Below are positions 41,901-50,682 of a stretch of 64,000 bases of DNA, piece by piece. A program made the translations under genes and the position numbers. Source of the DNA: Bacteroidia bacterium (lineage in GTDB: Bacteria; Bacteroidota; Bacteroidia; Bacteroidales; F082); NCBI GenBank assembly GCA_021287165.1, contig JAJTAY010000022.1:62001-126000 (forward strand). Reading direction: 5' to 3'. Position 1 is the stretch's first letter; each line of letters opens with the position of its first letter. The notes beneath the pieces are model-generated. The model was not told the origin of the DNA. It was given only the letters and a program-made list of their open reading frames with translations, and did no database searches.

Positions 41901-43049
41901 TTAGCAGCCCAGATAGCGCGAAATGACGAGCCTTTGAATTTCGGAAGTGCCTTCGCCGATCTGAAGCAGACGCTGGTCGCGATAAAAGCGTTCCACCTGA
42001 TAATCTTTCATCAGGCCGTAGCCGCCGTGCACCTGTATGGCTTCGTCGGAAACTTCTTTGGCGATCTCGGAGCAGTAAAGCTTGGCCATAGCCGCCTCCA
42101 TGCCAAAAGGCCTTCCCTCGTCTTTGAGCCAGCAGGCTTTGTAAAGCAGATTGCGGGCCAGTTCAATCTTGAGCGCCATATCGGCGAGCTTGAAGGCAAT
42201 AGCCTGAAACTTGGCAATGGGTTGGCCAAACTGTTTGCGCTCCCTGGCATAGGCCAGTGCAAGCTCATAGGCACCCTGCGCGGCACCAAGTCCCATGGCA
42301 GCAATGCTCAGGCGGCCGGCATCGAGGGTGGCAAGCATAATCTTTGAGCCCTGGCCTTCCTTGCCAAGAATGTTTTCCTTTGGCACACGAACGTTGTCGA
42401 AAAACAGCTGCGACGTATCGCTGGCCCGCCACATCATCTTGTTGTGCATGGCCTGTCGGGTGAAGCCTGGCGTGTCTTTATCCACAAGGATGGTGGTGAA
42501 AATCTTTTTGCCATCGGCATCCACCCCCGAAACAGCCTGTACGGTGCAACCGATATTGATGTCGGAAGCCCCGTTGGTGATGAATATTTTTGAGCCGTTG
42601 ATCACCCAGGTATCATTTTCCAGCATGGCCGTGGTTTTCGAACCGCGCGAATCGCTGCCGGCTTCAGGTTCTGTAAGACCGAAGCTCCACAGGGCCTGAC
42701 CTGTGCAAAGCAATGGTAAATATTTCTTTTTCTGGGCTTCTGTGCCGTAGCTGTAAATCGGACCTATGCCCAGCGAGTTGTGGGCGGCAAGGGTGGCTGC
42801 CTGAGAGCCGTCGATGCGCGCAAGCTCCTCCACGGCAATGATGTAGGACAAGGTATCCAAACCCTGACCACCATACTCCTGTGGCAGGTTCATGCCGAAC
42901 AACCCCAGCTCGCCCATGCGACGGGTGAGCTCCGCCGAAAATTGTTCTTTCTCATCCAGTTCCTGTGCCACAGGCCTGATCTCACGCTCCGCAAAATCGC
43001 GGACGGTTTGCCTGATCAACCGGTGTTCTTCACTTAAATCGAAATTCAT
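41901..43049 (-). CDS. Acyl-CoA dehydrogenase of the leucine-degradation operon
   Basis: 382 residues. FAD/acyl motifs: WSFGLTEPEAGSDSRG, VINGSKIFITNG, KQFGQPIAKFQAIAFKLADM, and GEGTSEIQRLVISRYLG at the C-terminus. The Glu of GEGTSEIQ is where short- and medium-chain enzymes have their catalytic base; isovaleryl-CoA dehydrogenases usually have Ala or Gly there and a Glu in an earlier helix. So the operon context says isovaleryl-CoA, the residue says general short-chain or branched-chain type. Last gene of the operon, 12 bases after the carboxylase. Confidence 0.88.
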   Translation of the reverse strand: MNFDLSEEHRLIRQTVRDFAEREIRPVAQELDEKEQFSAELTRRMGELGLFGMNLPQEYGGQGLDTLSYIIAVEELARIDGSQAATLAAHNSLGIGPIYSYGTEAQKKKYLPLLCTGQALWSFGLTEPEAGSDSRGSKTTAMLENDTWVINGSKIFITNGASDINIGCTVQAVSGVDADGKKIFTTILVDKDTPGFTRQAMHNKMMWRASDTSQLFFDNVRVPKENILGKEGQGSKIMLATLDAGRLSIAAMGLGAAQGAYELALAYARERKQFGQPIAKFQAIAFKLADMALKIELARNLLYKACWLKDEGRPFGMEAAMAKLYCSEIAKEVSDEAIQVHGGYGLMKDYQVERFYRDQRLLQIGEGTSEIQRLVISRYLGC

Positions 43050-43060
43050 CCCGCCTTGTG

Positions 43061-45055
43061 TTAATTGGTAAGTTCTTTTAATACAATAAGTTCCGTTTTT
43101 GTATCCACCATGTCTCCAACAGCGACATTCAGTTTTTCGACGATTGCTGCATTGCTGGCCACGATGTTATTTTCCATCTTCATGGCTTCTATAACAATCA
43201 TTATCGTACCGCGGTTCACTTCTTCGCCCTCAGAAACATTCACCCTGATCACTTTTCCGGGCATGGGCGAAACAAAGCCCCCATTGTTCACACTGTCTTT
43301 TTCGGCTCCATGATCCACCGAAGGAGCAAGCACTTCCGGAAAACTGAGGTTGTAGGTAATTCCTGAGCACATCACCACTGCTGCATTATCGTCAGGAGTA
43401 TAATGCGAACACTTGTATTCAGTCCGGTCGATCGAAAAACTAATGGCTTCTTCCCTCATCCCGATTTCTTCGACAACTGTTTCCTTGTCGTTCATTCTGA
43501 ATACCAGTCTGTTATATTTGGCTGAAACGATCTCGGCAAGGTATGTCCGGCCGTTGCATTCCAAGGCCACAACAGGCAAAATTCGCCAATATCCTATGCG
43601 ATGCCAAACAGATATATCGTGCCTGGGCCTGAGCATCATACGGCAGAGCATGGCTGCTATAGCCGGCACTATTGGTGCATCGGTGTGCTTTTGCTTAACC
43701 TTTTGAACAATTGACGTGGTAGCCCTGTCGGTATAGGCGGTGCTGATTCTGTTGCTCACAAAATCATCCTCGCTGAGCATGGCGATGAGAAACGGAATAT
43801 TGGTTTTAATGCCTGCGACAAAGAAGTTTTCAAGCGCTTCACTGGCTTTGGCTATGGCATCATTTCGGGTTTTACCCCAAACGATCAGTTTGCTGATCAT
43901 GGGGTCGAACATACTCGATATTTCCGTTGGACCATCCACTGCACTGTCAATGCGAATATTTTCACCCTCCGGAATACGGTATGCAACGATCTCGCCAGGC
44001 GAGGGAAGGAAATTGTTTTCCGGGTCTTCGGCATATACGCGGCACTCAATGGCGTGTCCATTAAGCGAGAGCTCCTGCTGTCCGAATGATAATGGCAATC
44101 CTTGCGCAATACGTATCTGTTCTTCAACCAGATCGATTCCGGTAACCAGCTCTGTTACAGGGTGTTCGACCTGGATGCGCGTGTTCATCTCCAGAAAAAA
44201 GAATTTTTGATTGGCATCCAGCAAAAATTCGATAGTGCCGGCATTGCGATATCCTATTGCTTTGCAAAGCGCTACTGCGGCATTGCCCATGATTTGACGG
44301 GTTTGTTCGTCGAGGGTAGGGGATGGGGCTTCCTCGATAATTTTCTGGTAGCGCCTCTGGATAGAACATTCGCGCTCAAACAGATGAACAATATTGCCAT
44401 GATGGTCGGCAAGCACCTGAATCTCAACATGACGAGGCTCTTCGACAAACTGTTCCACATATACTGTTCCGTCGCCGAAATAATTGGCCGCTTCGCTCGA
44501 AGTAGTTTGCAAAACCTCACTTAGTTTTTCCGGCCCGCGAACAATACGCATGCCCTTGCCGCCGCCACCGGCCGCAGCTTTAACCAGCACAGGGTAGGGC
44601 AGTTGGTCGGCCATAGCAGCCAGTTCAGCGGGAGTTCCGGTAAATCCTTCCGTAACCGGCAAGCCGTTGGCCAGCGCCAGATTACGGGCTTCTATTTTAT
44701 TGCCCATGAGACGCACTGTACGGGCTTCCGGACCGATGAAAGTGATGCCGCTGGCTGCACAAGCTTCCGGAAATAAAGGGTTTTCCGACAGAAATCCATA
44801 ACCGGGATGAATGGCATCGGCACCTGAGCGCAAGGCAACACCAATAATCTTATCGATATTGAGATAGGTTTCTGAAAGTGGACCATCGCCCAAAGGCCAC
44901 GCTTCGTCTGCCTGCTTAACGAAAGCAGCTTTACTGTCCTGCTGGTGATACACAGCCACCGAGGCAATACCCATGCGCTTAAGCGTTCGCATAATCCGAA
45001 GCGCTATTTCGCCCCGATTGGCGATAAGTACTTTTTTTATGGTTTTGGTCTTCAT
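43061..45055 (-). CDS. mccA: Methylcrotonyl-CoA carboxylase alpha subunit (biotin carboxylase + BCCP)
   Basis: 664 residues. Biotin carboxylase: KKVLIANRGEIALRIMRT, ATP-grasp loop KAAAGGGGKGMR, and EMNTRIQVEHPVTE. A central BT-like region follows, and the C-terminus has the biotinyl Lys in EAMKMENN. The length is that of MCC or PCC alpha chains. Together with the beta subunit at 45848 it makes 3-methylglutaconyl-CoA from 3-methylcrotonyl-CoA. The order beta-hydratase-alpha-dehydrogenase and overlap with the hydratase stop (ATGA at 45052) fit a liu-type operon. Acetyl/propionyl specificity is less likely, given the beta subunit. Confidence 0.88.
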   Translation of the reverse strand: MKTKTIKKVLIANRGEIALRIMRTLKRMGIASVAVYHQQDSKAAFVKQADEAWPLGDGPLSETYLNIDKIIGVALRSGADAIHPGYGFLSENPLFPEACAASGITFIGPEARTVRLMGNKIEARNLALANGLPVTEGFTGTPAELAAMADQLPYPVLVKAAAGGGGKGMRIVRGPEKLSEVLQTTSSEAANYFGDGTVYVEQFVEEPRHVEIQVLADHHGNIVHLFERECSIQRRYQKIIEEAPSPTLDEQTRQIMGNAAVALCKAIGYRNAGTIEFLLDANQKFFFLEMNTRIQVEHPVTELVTGIDLVEEQIRIAQGLPLSFGQQELSLNGHAIECRVYAEDPENNFLPSPGEIVAYRIPEGENIRIDSAVDGPTEISSMFDPMISKLIVWGKTRNDAIAKASEALENFFVAGIKTNIPFLIAMLSEDDFVSNRISTAYTDRATTSIVQKVKQKHTDAPIVPAIAAMLCRMMLRPRHDISVWHRIGYWRILPVVALECNGRTYLAEIVSAKYNRLVFRMNDKETVVEEIGMREEAISFSIDRTEYKCSHYTPDDNAAVVMCSGITYNLSFPEVLAPSVDHGAEKDSVNNGGFVSPMPGKVIRVNVSEGEEVNRGTIMIVIEAMKMENNIVASNAAIVEKLNVAVGDMVDTKTELIVLKELTN

Positions 45056-45843
45056 TCCCTGTTAATCAGCCAGTTTGGATTGCGTTTTTCAAGAAAAGCC
45101 CTTAGGCCTTCCTGACCTTCTTCCGAAGCACGCTGCCGGGCAATACGTTTTGCCGTGTCGTTTTTAATCTCGCTCGTGGCGAGCGTGGTATTACTGATGT
45201 TGCGGATAAGTTGCTTGCATTGGGCAATGGCTCCCGGTGCGGCATGCAGCAGGTTACCGATATAGGTGTCCAATGCGTGATCCACTGTTTCAGTTGTAAT
45301 GATCTGGTTAATAAGGTTGTAGTCTTTCGCTTCCTGAGCACCGAAGGCTCTGCCCGTCAACATTAAATCGCGGGCAGCCGTTTCGCCGCACCGACGGATC
45401 ACGTAAGGTGAAATTGTGGCAGGGGTGATGCCCAGCTTCACTTCAGAAAAAGCAAATCGGGTGTCGATATCGGCAATTACTATGTCGCTCGCGGCAGCAA
45501 GCCCGTTGGCACCCCCGTAAACAGCACCGTGCAACAGCGCGATAACGGGTTTGGGGCAGGTATATATGGTTTCGAACAATGAAGCAAGTACCAGCGCGTC
45601 GCGCATATTCTCGTCCTGATCGTAGGCTGACACCTGCTGCATATAGGCAAGATCGGCCCCGGCGCAAAAAGAGCGACCGGTGCCACGCAAAACAATCACT
45701 CGAACACTTTCGACCTGCCCCAAATTTTCGAAAGCTTCAAGAAGCTCCTGCATCATCTGGGGGTTGATCGCGTTGTGTTTGTCGGGTCGGTTAAGCCAGA
45801 TGGTGCAAACCGGACCATTGTGATGCAACTTGATGGTATCCAT
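45052..45843 (-). CDS. Enoyl-CoA hydratase family, probable methylglutaconyl-CoA hydratase
   Basis: 263 residues from the ATG at 45843 (upstream readings overlap mccB). Crotonase fold with GTGRSFCAGADLAYM and LLHGAVYGGANGLAAASD; in the second block the position of the first catalytic Glu is Asn or Gly (GGANGLAAA). FAFSEVKLGITPATISPYV gives a Glu at the second site. Methylglutaconyl-CoA hydratases are known to have such a changed first site (AUH type), so the match suits leucine degradation between the two carboxylase subunits. Confidence 0.82.
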   Translation of the reverse strand: MDTIKLHHNGPVCTIWLNRPDKHNAINPQMMQELLEAFENLGQVESVRVIVLRGTGRSFCAGADLAYMQQVSAYDQDENMRDALVLASLFETIYTCPKPVIALLHGAVYGGANGLAAASDIVIADIDTRFAFSEVKLGITPATISPYVIRRCGETAARDLMLTGRAFGAQEAKDYNLINQIITTETVDHALDTYIGNLLHAAPGAIAQCKQLIRNISNTTLATSEIKNDTAKRIARQRASEEGQEGLRAFLEKRNPNWLINRE

Positions 45844-45847
45844 TGTT

Positions 45848-47455
45848 TTACATTCTGAAGACTCCAAACTGTGGTGGCGGAAAAGGTTTGTTGAGCGAGG
45901 CAGCAATGCCCATAGCCAGAATATTGCGCGTCTGAGCGGGGTCGATGATGCCATCGTCCCACAGTCGTGCCGTGCTGTAATAGGCAGAACCTTCGCGCTC
46001 GTACTTTTCCAATATCATTTTGCGCATTTGCTGTTCTTCTTCCTGTGGCATCGTTTGGCCTTTTTCGCGATACTGGTCCATTTTCACCGTGATCAGCACA
46101 TTGGCCGCCTGTTCGCCTCCCATCACCGAAATCTTGGCATTAGGCCACATGAAAAGCAATCTTGGCCCAAACGCCCTTCCGGCCATGCCGTAGTTGCCTG
46201 CGCCGAAGCTTCCGCCGAAAATTATCGTAAACTTGGGCACATTGGTGTTCGACACGGCATGCACCATTTTGGCGCCGTCCTTGGCAATGCCGCCGCGTTC
46301 AAACTCGCGTCCGACCATAAATCCTGTAATGTTTTGCAGGAATACGAGTGGAATGTTTCGCATCGAGCATAGCTCGATAAAGTGCGTAACCTTGAGGGCC
46401 GATTCGCTGAAAAGCACGCCGTAATTGGCGACAATACCCACCGGCATTCCCATGATGTAGGCAAATCCGGTTACCACAGTGGTAGCATATTTAGCTTTGA
46501 ATTCCTGAAAACGGCTACCGTCGACCACACGCATAATAATCTCGCGCGGATCGACCACTCGGCGTAAATCAACCGGAGCTATTCCGTAGAGCTCTTCCGG
46601 GTCATACAGGGGCTCTTCAGGACTGATGATGTCTAACTTTTGCTTTACAGGTTTTTCAAGTGTTTCGAAGATATGACGACAAATTGCAAGGGCATGCGGC
46701 TCGTTTTCGGCCATATGATCGGCCACACCCGAAATGGAGGTATGCACCTCGGCACCGCCAAGTTCTTCGGCCGTAACTTCCTCGCCTGTAGCGGCTTTTA
46801 CCAGTGGTGGTCCACCCAGAAAAATAGTGCCCTGATTGCGTACAATGATGGTTTCGTCGCTCATGGCCGGCACGTAGGCGCCGCCAGCCGTACAGGAGCC
46901 CATGACGATGGCGATTTGCGGAATGCCCATAGCCGACATGCGCGCCTGGTTGTAAAAGAAACGCCCGAAATGGTCACGGTCGGGGAAAACAGTGTCCTGC
47001 TCCGGCAGAAAAGCTCCTCCCGAATCGACGATATAAACGCAAGGAAGATTGTTTTCCATGGCAATCTCCTGTGCGCGAAGGTGTTTCTTGATGGTGTATT
47101 GCATATAGGTGCCCCCTTTGGCCGTGGCATCGTTGGCAATAATCATTGCCTCGCGGCCTTGTATCAGCCCGATACCGGTAACAATACCTGCCGAGGGAAA
47201 CTCGTCCTTGTACAGTCCGAATGCGGCCAGTGTGGACAGCTCCATGAAAGGAGTGCCGGGATCGACAAGCATATTGATGCGCTCGCGCACCAGAAGCTTG
47301 CCCCGCTCCTTGTGACGCGCCACAGCAGCCTGGCTGCTGCCGGCCGAAACCAACCTCATCCGCTGGTAGTATGTTTCCATCAGGGCCAGGTACGCAGCCT
47401 TGTTTTGCCTGAAATCATCCGAACGGACATCAATCTTTGAACGTAATGTGTACAA
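45848..47455 (-). CDS. mccB: Methylcrotonyl-CoA carboxylase beta (carboxyltransferase) subunit
   Basis: 535 residues. The start is a TTG at 47455; a stop codon lies two codons upstream and no ATG fits, while the N-terminus [16 protein letters not shown] matches the family from here. MCC-beta marks: [36 protein letters not shown], and [16 protein letters not shown]. It transfers CO2 from biotin to 3-methylcrotonyl-CoA. First gene of the operon. The 243 bases upstream to the next gene hold no clear minus-strand promoter (a weak TACCTTTA at 47519-47512). Confidence 0.92.
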   Translation of the reverse strand: MYTLRSKIDVRSDDFRQNKAAYLALMETYYQRMRLVSAGSSQAAVARHKERGKLLVRERINMLVDPGTPFMELSTLAAFGLYKDEFPSAGIVTGIGLIQGREAMIIANDATAKGGTYMQYTIKKHLRAQEIAMENNLPCVYIVDSGGAFLPEQDTVFPDRDHFGRFFYNQARMSAMGIPQIAIVMGSCTAGGAYVPAMSDETIIVRNQGTIFLGGPPLVKAATGEEVTAEELGGAEVHTSISGVADHMAENEPHALAICRHIFETLEKPVKQKLDIISPEEPLYDPEELYGIAPVDLRRVVDPREIIMRVVDGSRFQEFKAKYATTVVTGFAYIMGMPVGIVANYGVLFSESALKVTHFIELCSMRNIPLVFLQNITGFMVGREFERGGIAKDGAKMVHAVSNTNVPKFTIIFGGSFGAGNYGMAGRAFGPRLLFMWPNAKISVMGGEQAANVLITVKMDQYREKGQTMPQEEEQQMRKMILEKYEREGSAYYSTARLWDDGIIDPAQTRNILAMGIAASLNKPFPPPQFGVFRM

Positions 47456-47679
47456 TTTTTAATGGTTTGGGTTTGACCTGTTCAATTAATCGGCACTCTG
47501 GTTTGAGGCTTTAAAGGTAGAGAAAATCGAAGCCATTATCCATAGAGAATGCTGATTAGAATTCATACAAGCTTATATCTGCCCATAGTACTGCTATTCT
47601 GAGACCACTTAATATTGGCTTAACAATTCGCTAAACTAATCTTAAGCGCGGGTTAACAGCAAAAGGCATTTGATGACGG

Positions 47680-47687
47680 TAATTTTG
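47680..47687 (+). promoter_or_regulatory. Promoter -7 box of the exported regulatory-domain protein
   Basis: TAATTTTG, ending 11 bases before the ATG at 47699. Confidence 0.5.
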
Positions 47688-47698
47688 TGGCATAAATC

Positions 47699-48052
47699 AT
47701 GAAAACCATGAAAACTATCCTTATATCCTTTCTCTTTGTAGTCCTAACCTTTGGTAATCAGCTTTTTGCAGGCACACCTTCCCACCCGCTGGTGCCCGCT
47801 AAAAGCGTGACCCTCACAGGTGTTGTTGTTGACAGCCAGTCGGGCGAAGCACTGGCAGGCGCTCAGGTTGAGGTGGAAGGAACCGCTTTGAAGGCTTTCA
47901 CCGATCTCGATGGAAAGTTCAGCCTCACTGTTGATACTCAAAACGCATTGAATATCAAGGTTAAATACATCTCCTACGAAGACGCTTCAATCCAAAATGT
48001 AGCTCCGCAATCTGTTTCCAGGGAGCTTCAGGTAAAACTTCAATCGAAGTAG
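47699..48052 (+). CDS. Small exported CarboxypepD_reg-like domain protein
   Basis: 117 residues with signal peptide (cleaved near FAGTPS). The mature protein is a single beta-sandwich domain of the TonB-receptor N-terminal type: VTLTGVVVDSQSGEALAGAQVEV ... DLDGKFSLTV ... VKYISYEDASI. Standing alone it lacks any receptor, so it may be a stray accessory domain or bind a surface partner. ATG at 47708 is an alternative start. Own promoter and terminator. Confidence 0.8.
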   Translation: MKTMKTILISFLFVVLTFGNQLFAGTPSHPLVPAKSVTLTGVVVDSQSGEALAGAQVEVEGTALKAFTDLDGKFSLTVDTQNALNIKVKYISYEDASIQNVAPQSVSRELQVKLQSK

Positions 48053-48074
48053 CAGAAAACAGATAAAAAAAAGC

Positions 48075-48099
48075 AACTCCCGAAAGGGAGTTTTTTTTT
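48075..48099 (+). terminator. Terminator after the regulatory-domain protein
   Basis: AACTCCC GAAA GGGAGTT with a nine-base T-run: a textbook terminator. Confidence 0.9.
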
Positions 48100-48184
48100 C
48101 CCTGACCAGATCAACTCCTTGTTTGATCAGTATTAAATTTTCGCGGCCCACAGTCGAAAGTGCCTAAAAAGCATGCCTTTTACC

Positions 48185-48192
48185 TAACTTTG
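48185..48192 (+). promoter_or_regulatory. Possible promoter -7 box of the YwqK-like gene
   Basis: TAACTTTG, 91 bases before the ATG at 48284; leader longer than usual here. Confidence 0.4.
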
Positions 48193-48283
48193 TTAATTGA
48201 AAATCACGACCCGAAATAACGGTTATTCTAAAGCAAAACCAGGGTCGCCCGGGTAAAAATTGAAATAATAATGCCGACCGACT

Positions 48284-48787
48284 ATGACAACGACAATCGA
48301 CACTTCATTCAAGATATCTAAGCCTGTTAAGCTGGCAGTTTTGACCATTGCTTTATTTATTTCGGCTTCTATCAACGTCTATTCACAGGATCTTATCAGG
48401 GGCGGCGACGGTTTTTACCTCAACGGACAGCTTTTCACCGGCGAGCACATCACCCGTTACGACAACGGACAGATCGAATCGGTGCGCAATTTTATCAAAG
48501 GACTTGAAGATGGTGTTTCGAAATATTATGATGCCCAGGGAAATCTGATAGAGCTGCGCGCATGGAGCAACGGAAAGAAGCACGGTATCTGGGTAACATA
48601 CAATGCGCTTGGAAAGAAAACCGGTGAAGCCAGCTACGAAAACGACCTCAAGCACGGAAAATGGTACATCTGGGACGATAATGGCACGCTGAGGTATGAA
48701 ATGATGTACACCAGAGGGAAAAAAACCGGATCATGGTTTATGTGGGATGAGCAGGGAAAGCTGCTCGAGGAAAAAGAGTATCTCTGA
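48284..48787 (+). CDS. YwqK/MORN-like repeat exported protein
   Basis: 167 residues with a signal peptide (ILFISASINVYS region, cleaved near YSQ). The rest is four to five MORN-type repeats of the form G.....Y.NGQIE..: FTGEHITRYDNGQIESVRNF, DGVSKYYDAQGNLIELRAW, HGIWVTYNALGKKTGEASY, HGKWYIWDDNGTLRYEMMY and TGSWFMWDEQGKLLEEKEY. NCBI tools call these YwqK family antitoxins, but in exported Bacteroidota proteins no toxin is next to them. Probably a surface or envelope scaffold. Ahead of PBP2. Confidence 0.8.
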   Translation: MTTTIDTSFKISKPVKLAVLTIALFISASINVYSQDLIRGGDGFYLNGQLFTGEHITRYDNGQIESVRNFIKGLEDGVSKYYDAQGNLIELRAWSNGKKHGIWVTYNALGKKTGEASYENDLKHGKWYIWDDNGTLRYEMMYTRGKKTGSWFMWDEQGKLLEEKEYL

Positions 48788-48832
48788 TCTCTTCCTGTGT
48801 CAATCCCCAAACCGGGGTGCCTTATTAAAACT

Positions 48833-48840
48833 TAATTTTG
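48833..48840 (+). promoter_or_regulatory. Promoter -7 box of mrdA-rodA
   Basis: TAATTTTG ending 19 bases before the mrdA ATG. The pair can thus be transcribed independently of the YwqK-like gene. Confidence 0.55.
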
Positions 48841-48859
48841 CGGTCAATTATCATTATTC

Positions 48860-50671
48860 ATGAGGAGCAGGCAGCTTGCGTTCCGAAGATATCATCTTTT
48901 GCTGGGCATTGTGCTGGTGGTGGTCATCTACCTCATCAGACTTTTTTGGCTGCAGGTAATCGACCAGTCGTATAAATTCTCTTCGCAAAACAATGTACTT
49001 CGTTTTGTAACCCTCTATCCGCCGCGCGGCACCATGCTCGACCGCAATGGTGAGCTGCTCGTGTACAACGAAACGGCTTACGATCTTGTGTTTATTCCCC
49101 GCCAGGCGCGCATTTCCGACACACTAGAATTTGCCCGTCTGCTTAAAGTTGATCCCCAGCAACTGAAGGCCAGAATAACCAAAGCGCGCAACTATTCAAG
49201 GGTAAAGCCTTCGGTACTCGTTGAACAGATCTCGAAAGAGGACTATGGCTACATATCCGAAAAACTGTATCAATATCCGGGCTTTTATTTTCAGACCCGA
49301 ACCTTGCGTAAATATCCCATGGCCATTGGAGCGCATATTTTGGGGGATGTCGGCGAGGTTAGTCCGGCCGAAATAGAACGCAATCCCTATTATAAAATGG
49401 GCGACTACATTGGAAAGTCGGGTCTGGAGCGTTCGTACGAGAAATACCTTCGCGGCCGAAAGGGCATGCGCGTGGTGATGGTTGACGTGCACAACCGCGA
49501 AAAAGGCAGCTATAAGGAAGGGCGTTTTGACACCCTGCCCGAAAACGGGCAAACCCTGCACCTGGGCTTAGACCTTAAGCTTCAGGCTTATGGCGAACAG
49601 CTCATGGCCAATAAAACCGGAAGTGTGGTGGCCATCGATCCGCGTACGGGTGAAATTCTGGCTTTGGTAAGCAGTCCGGGCTACGACCCCAATCTTTTGG
49701 TGGGCAGGCAAAGGGGTGCAAACTTTAACCAATTGCTCAACGACCCACGCAAACCTCTTATTAACAGGGCTATAAGCGGAACTTACCCTCCTGGCTCAAC
49801 ATTCAAAATGGTGAATGCCCTCGTTGCCCTGCAATGCAATGCCATAACCGAGCAAACACACTTCTCCTGTCAGGGAAAGGGCAGTCAGCCCATTAAATGC
49901 ACCCATGCCCACGTGACCCCGCTCGCAGTGAAAGAAGCCATAGAGCATTCGTGCAACCCCTTCTTTTGGAACACTTTCCGGAGCACCCTTTATGCTTCGC
50001 GCTTCAAAAACCTGAAGGATGCCTATCAGTATTGGTACGACATGATGATGGCTTTTGGACTGGGTCATAAATTCGATACCGACATCCCATTTGAGCTTCC
50101 CGGCAACATTCCTTCAAGAGCTTTTTTCGACCGCGTTTACCGTGGAAACTGGAACGCCATGACTGTGCGCTCGCTCAGCATCGGACAGGGCGAAATATTG
50201 CTTACACCCTTGCAATTGGCCAATCTGGCAGCTGTCATCGGCAACGAAGGCTGGTATTATCCCCCGCATCTGGTCAGGCAAATTGGCAATGGCTCGGATA
50301 GCCTCCCCGAGAGCTTTTCTACGAAGATTTATACAGGCGTGGATGAGAGGTACTTCAAAATTGTGAAAGAGGCCATGCTCAATGTGTTTGAAGGCGGGGG
50401 CGGAACAGCACGCCGTTATAAAATTGCCGATTTTCAGGCGGCCGGAAAAACGGGTACCGTTCAAAACCCGCATGGCAAAGACCACTCAATGTTTATGGCT
50501 TTTGCACCCTTCGACAATCCACGTATTGCCATTGCCGTTGTTGTCGAAAATGCAGGTTTTGGCGCCACCTGGGCCGCACCGATCGCCAGCCTCATGATGG
50601 AACAATACCTCACCGGCGAGGTAAAACGTAAAGATCTCGAACAACGCATGCTCGAAGCCATGCTCAACTAA
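48860..50671 (+). CDS. mrdA: Penicillin-binding protein 2 (elongation transpeptidase)
   Basis: 603 residues. One N-terminal span (YHLLLGIVLVVVIYLIRLFW), pedestal start PPRGTMLDRNGELLVYNE, and a transpeptidase with SxxK (SGTYPPGSTFKMVN), SxN (EHSCNPFF) and KTGT (AAGKTGTVQ). It crosslinks side-wall peptidoglycan with RodA, whose gene starts 11 bases after the stop. In other Bacteroidales mreB, mreC and mreD commonly precede this pair; none is seen here. Confidence 0.95.
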   Translation: MRSRQLAFRRYHLLLGIVLVVVIYLIRLFWLQVIDQSYKFSSQNNVLRFVTLYPPRGTMLDRNGELLVYNETAYDLVFIPRQARISDTLEFARLLKVDPQQLKARITKARNYSRVKPSVLVEQISKEDYGYISEKLYQYPGFYFQTRTLRKYPMAIGAHILGDVGEVSPAEIERNPYYKMGDYIGKSGLERSYEKYLRGRKGMRVVMVDVHNREKGSYKEGRFDTLPENGQTLHLGLDLKLQAYGEQLMANKTGSVVAIDPRTGEILALVSSPGYDPNLLVGRQRGANFNQLLNDPRKPLINRAISGTYPPGSTFKMVNALVALQCNAITEQTHFSCQGKGSQPIKCTHAHVTPLAVKEAIEHSCNPFFWNTFRSTLYASRFKNLKDAYQYWYDMMMAFGLGHKFDTDIPFELPGNIPSRAFFDRVYRGNWNAMTVRSLSIGQGEILLTPLQLANLAAVIGNEGWYYPPHLVRQIGNGSDSLPESFSTKIYTGVDERYFKIVKEAMLNVFEGGGGTARRYKIADFQAAGKTGTVQNPHGKDHSMFMAFAPFDNPRIAIAVVVENAGFGATWAAPIASLMMEQYLTGEVKRKDLEQRMLEAMLN

Positions 50672-50682
50672 CCCCAACTACA

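Noticed and set aside
46640..47440. 266-codon plus-strand frame inside mccB
   Set aside because: Shadow of the carboxyltransferase; no start context and no recognisable fold.
47549..47602. 17-codon hydrophobic mini-frame upstream of 47699
   Set aside because: Too short, no promoter or coupling, nothing to set it apart from chance.
48284..48787. YwqK-like gene as part of a toxin-antitoxin pair
   Set aside because: The protein is exported and no small toxin gene adjoins it; the antitoxin label comes from automated naming of the repeat family.
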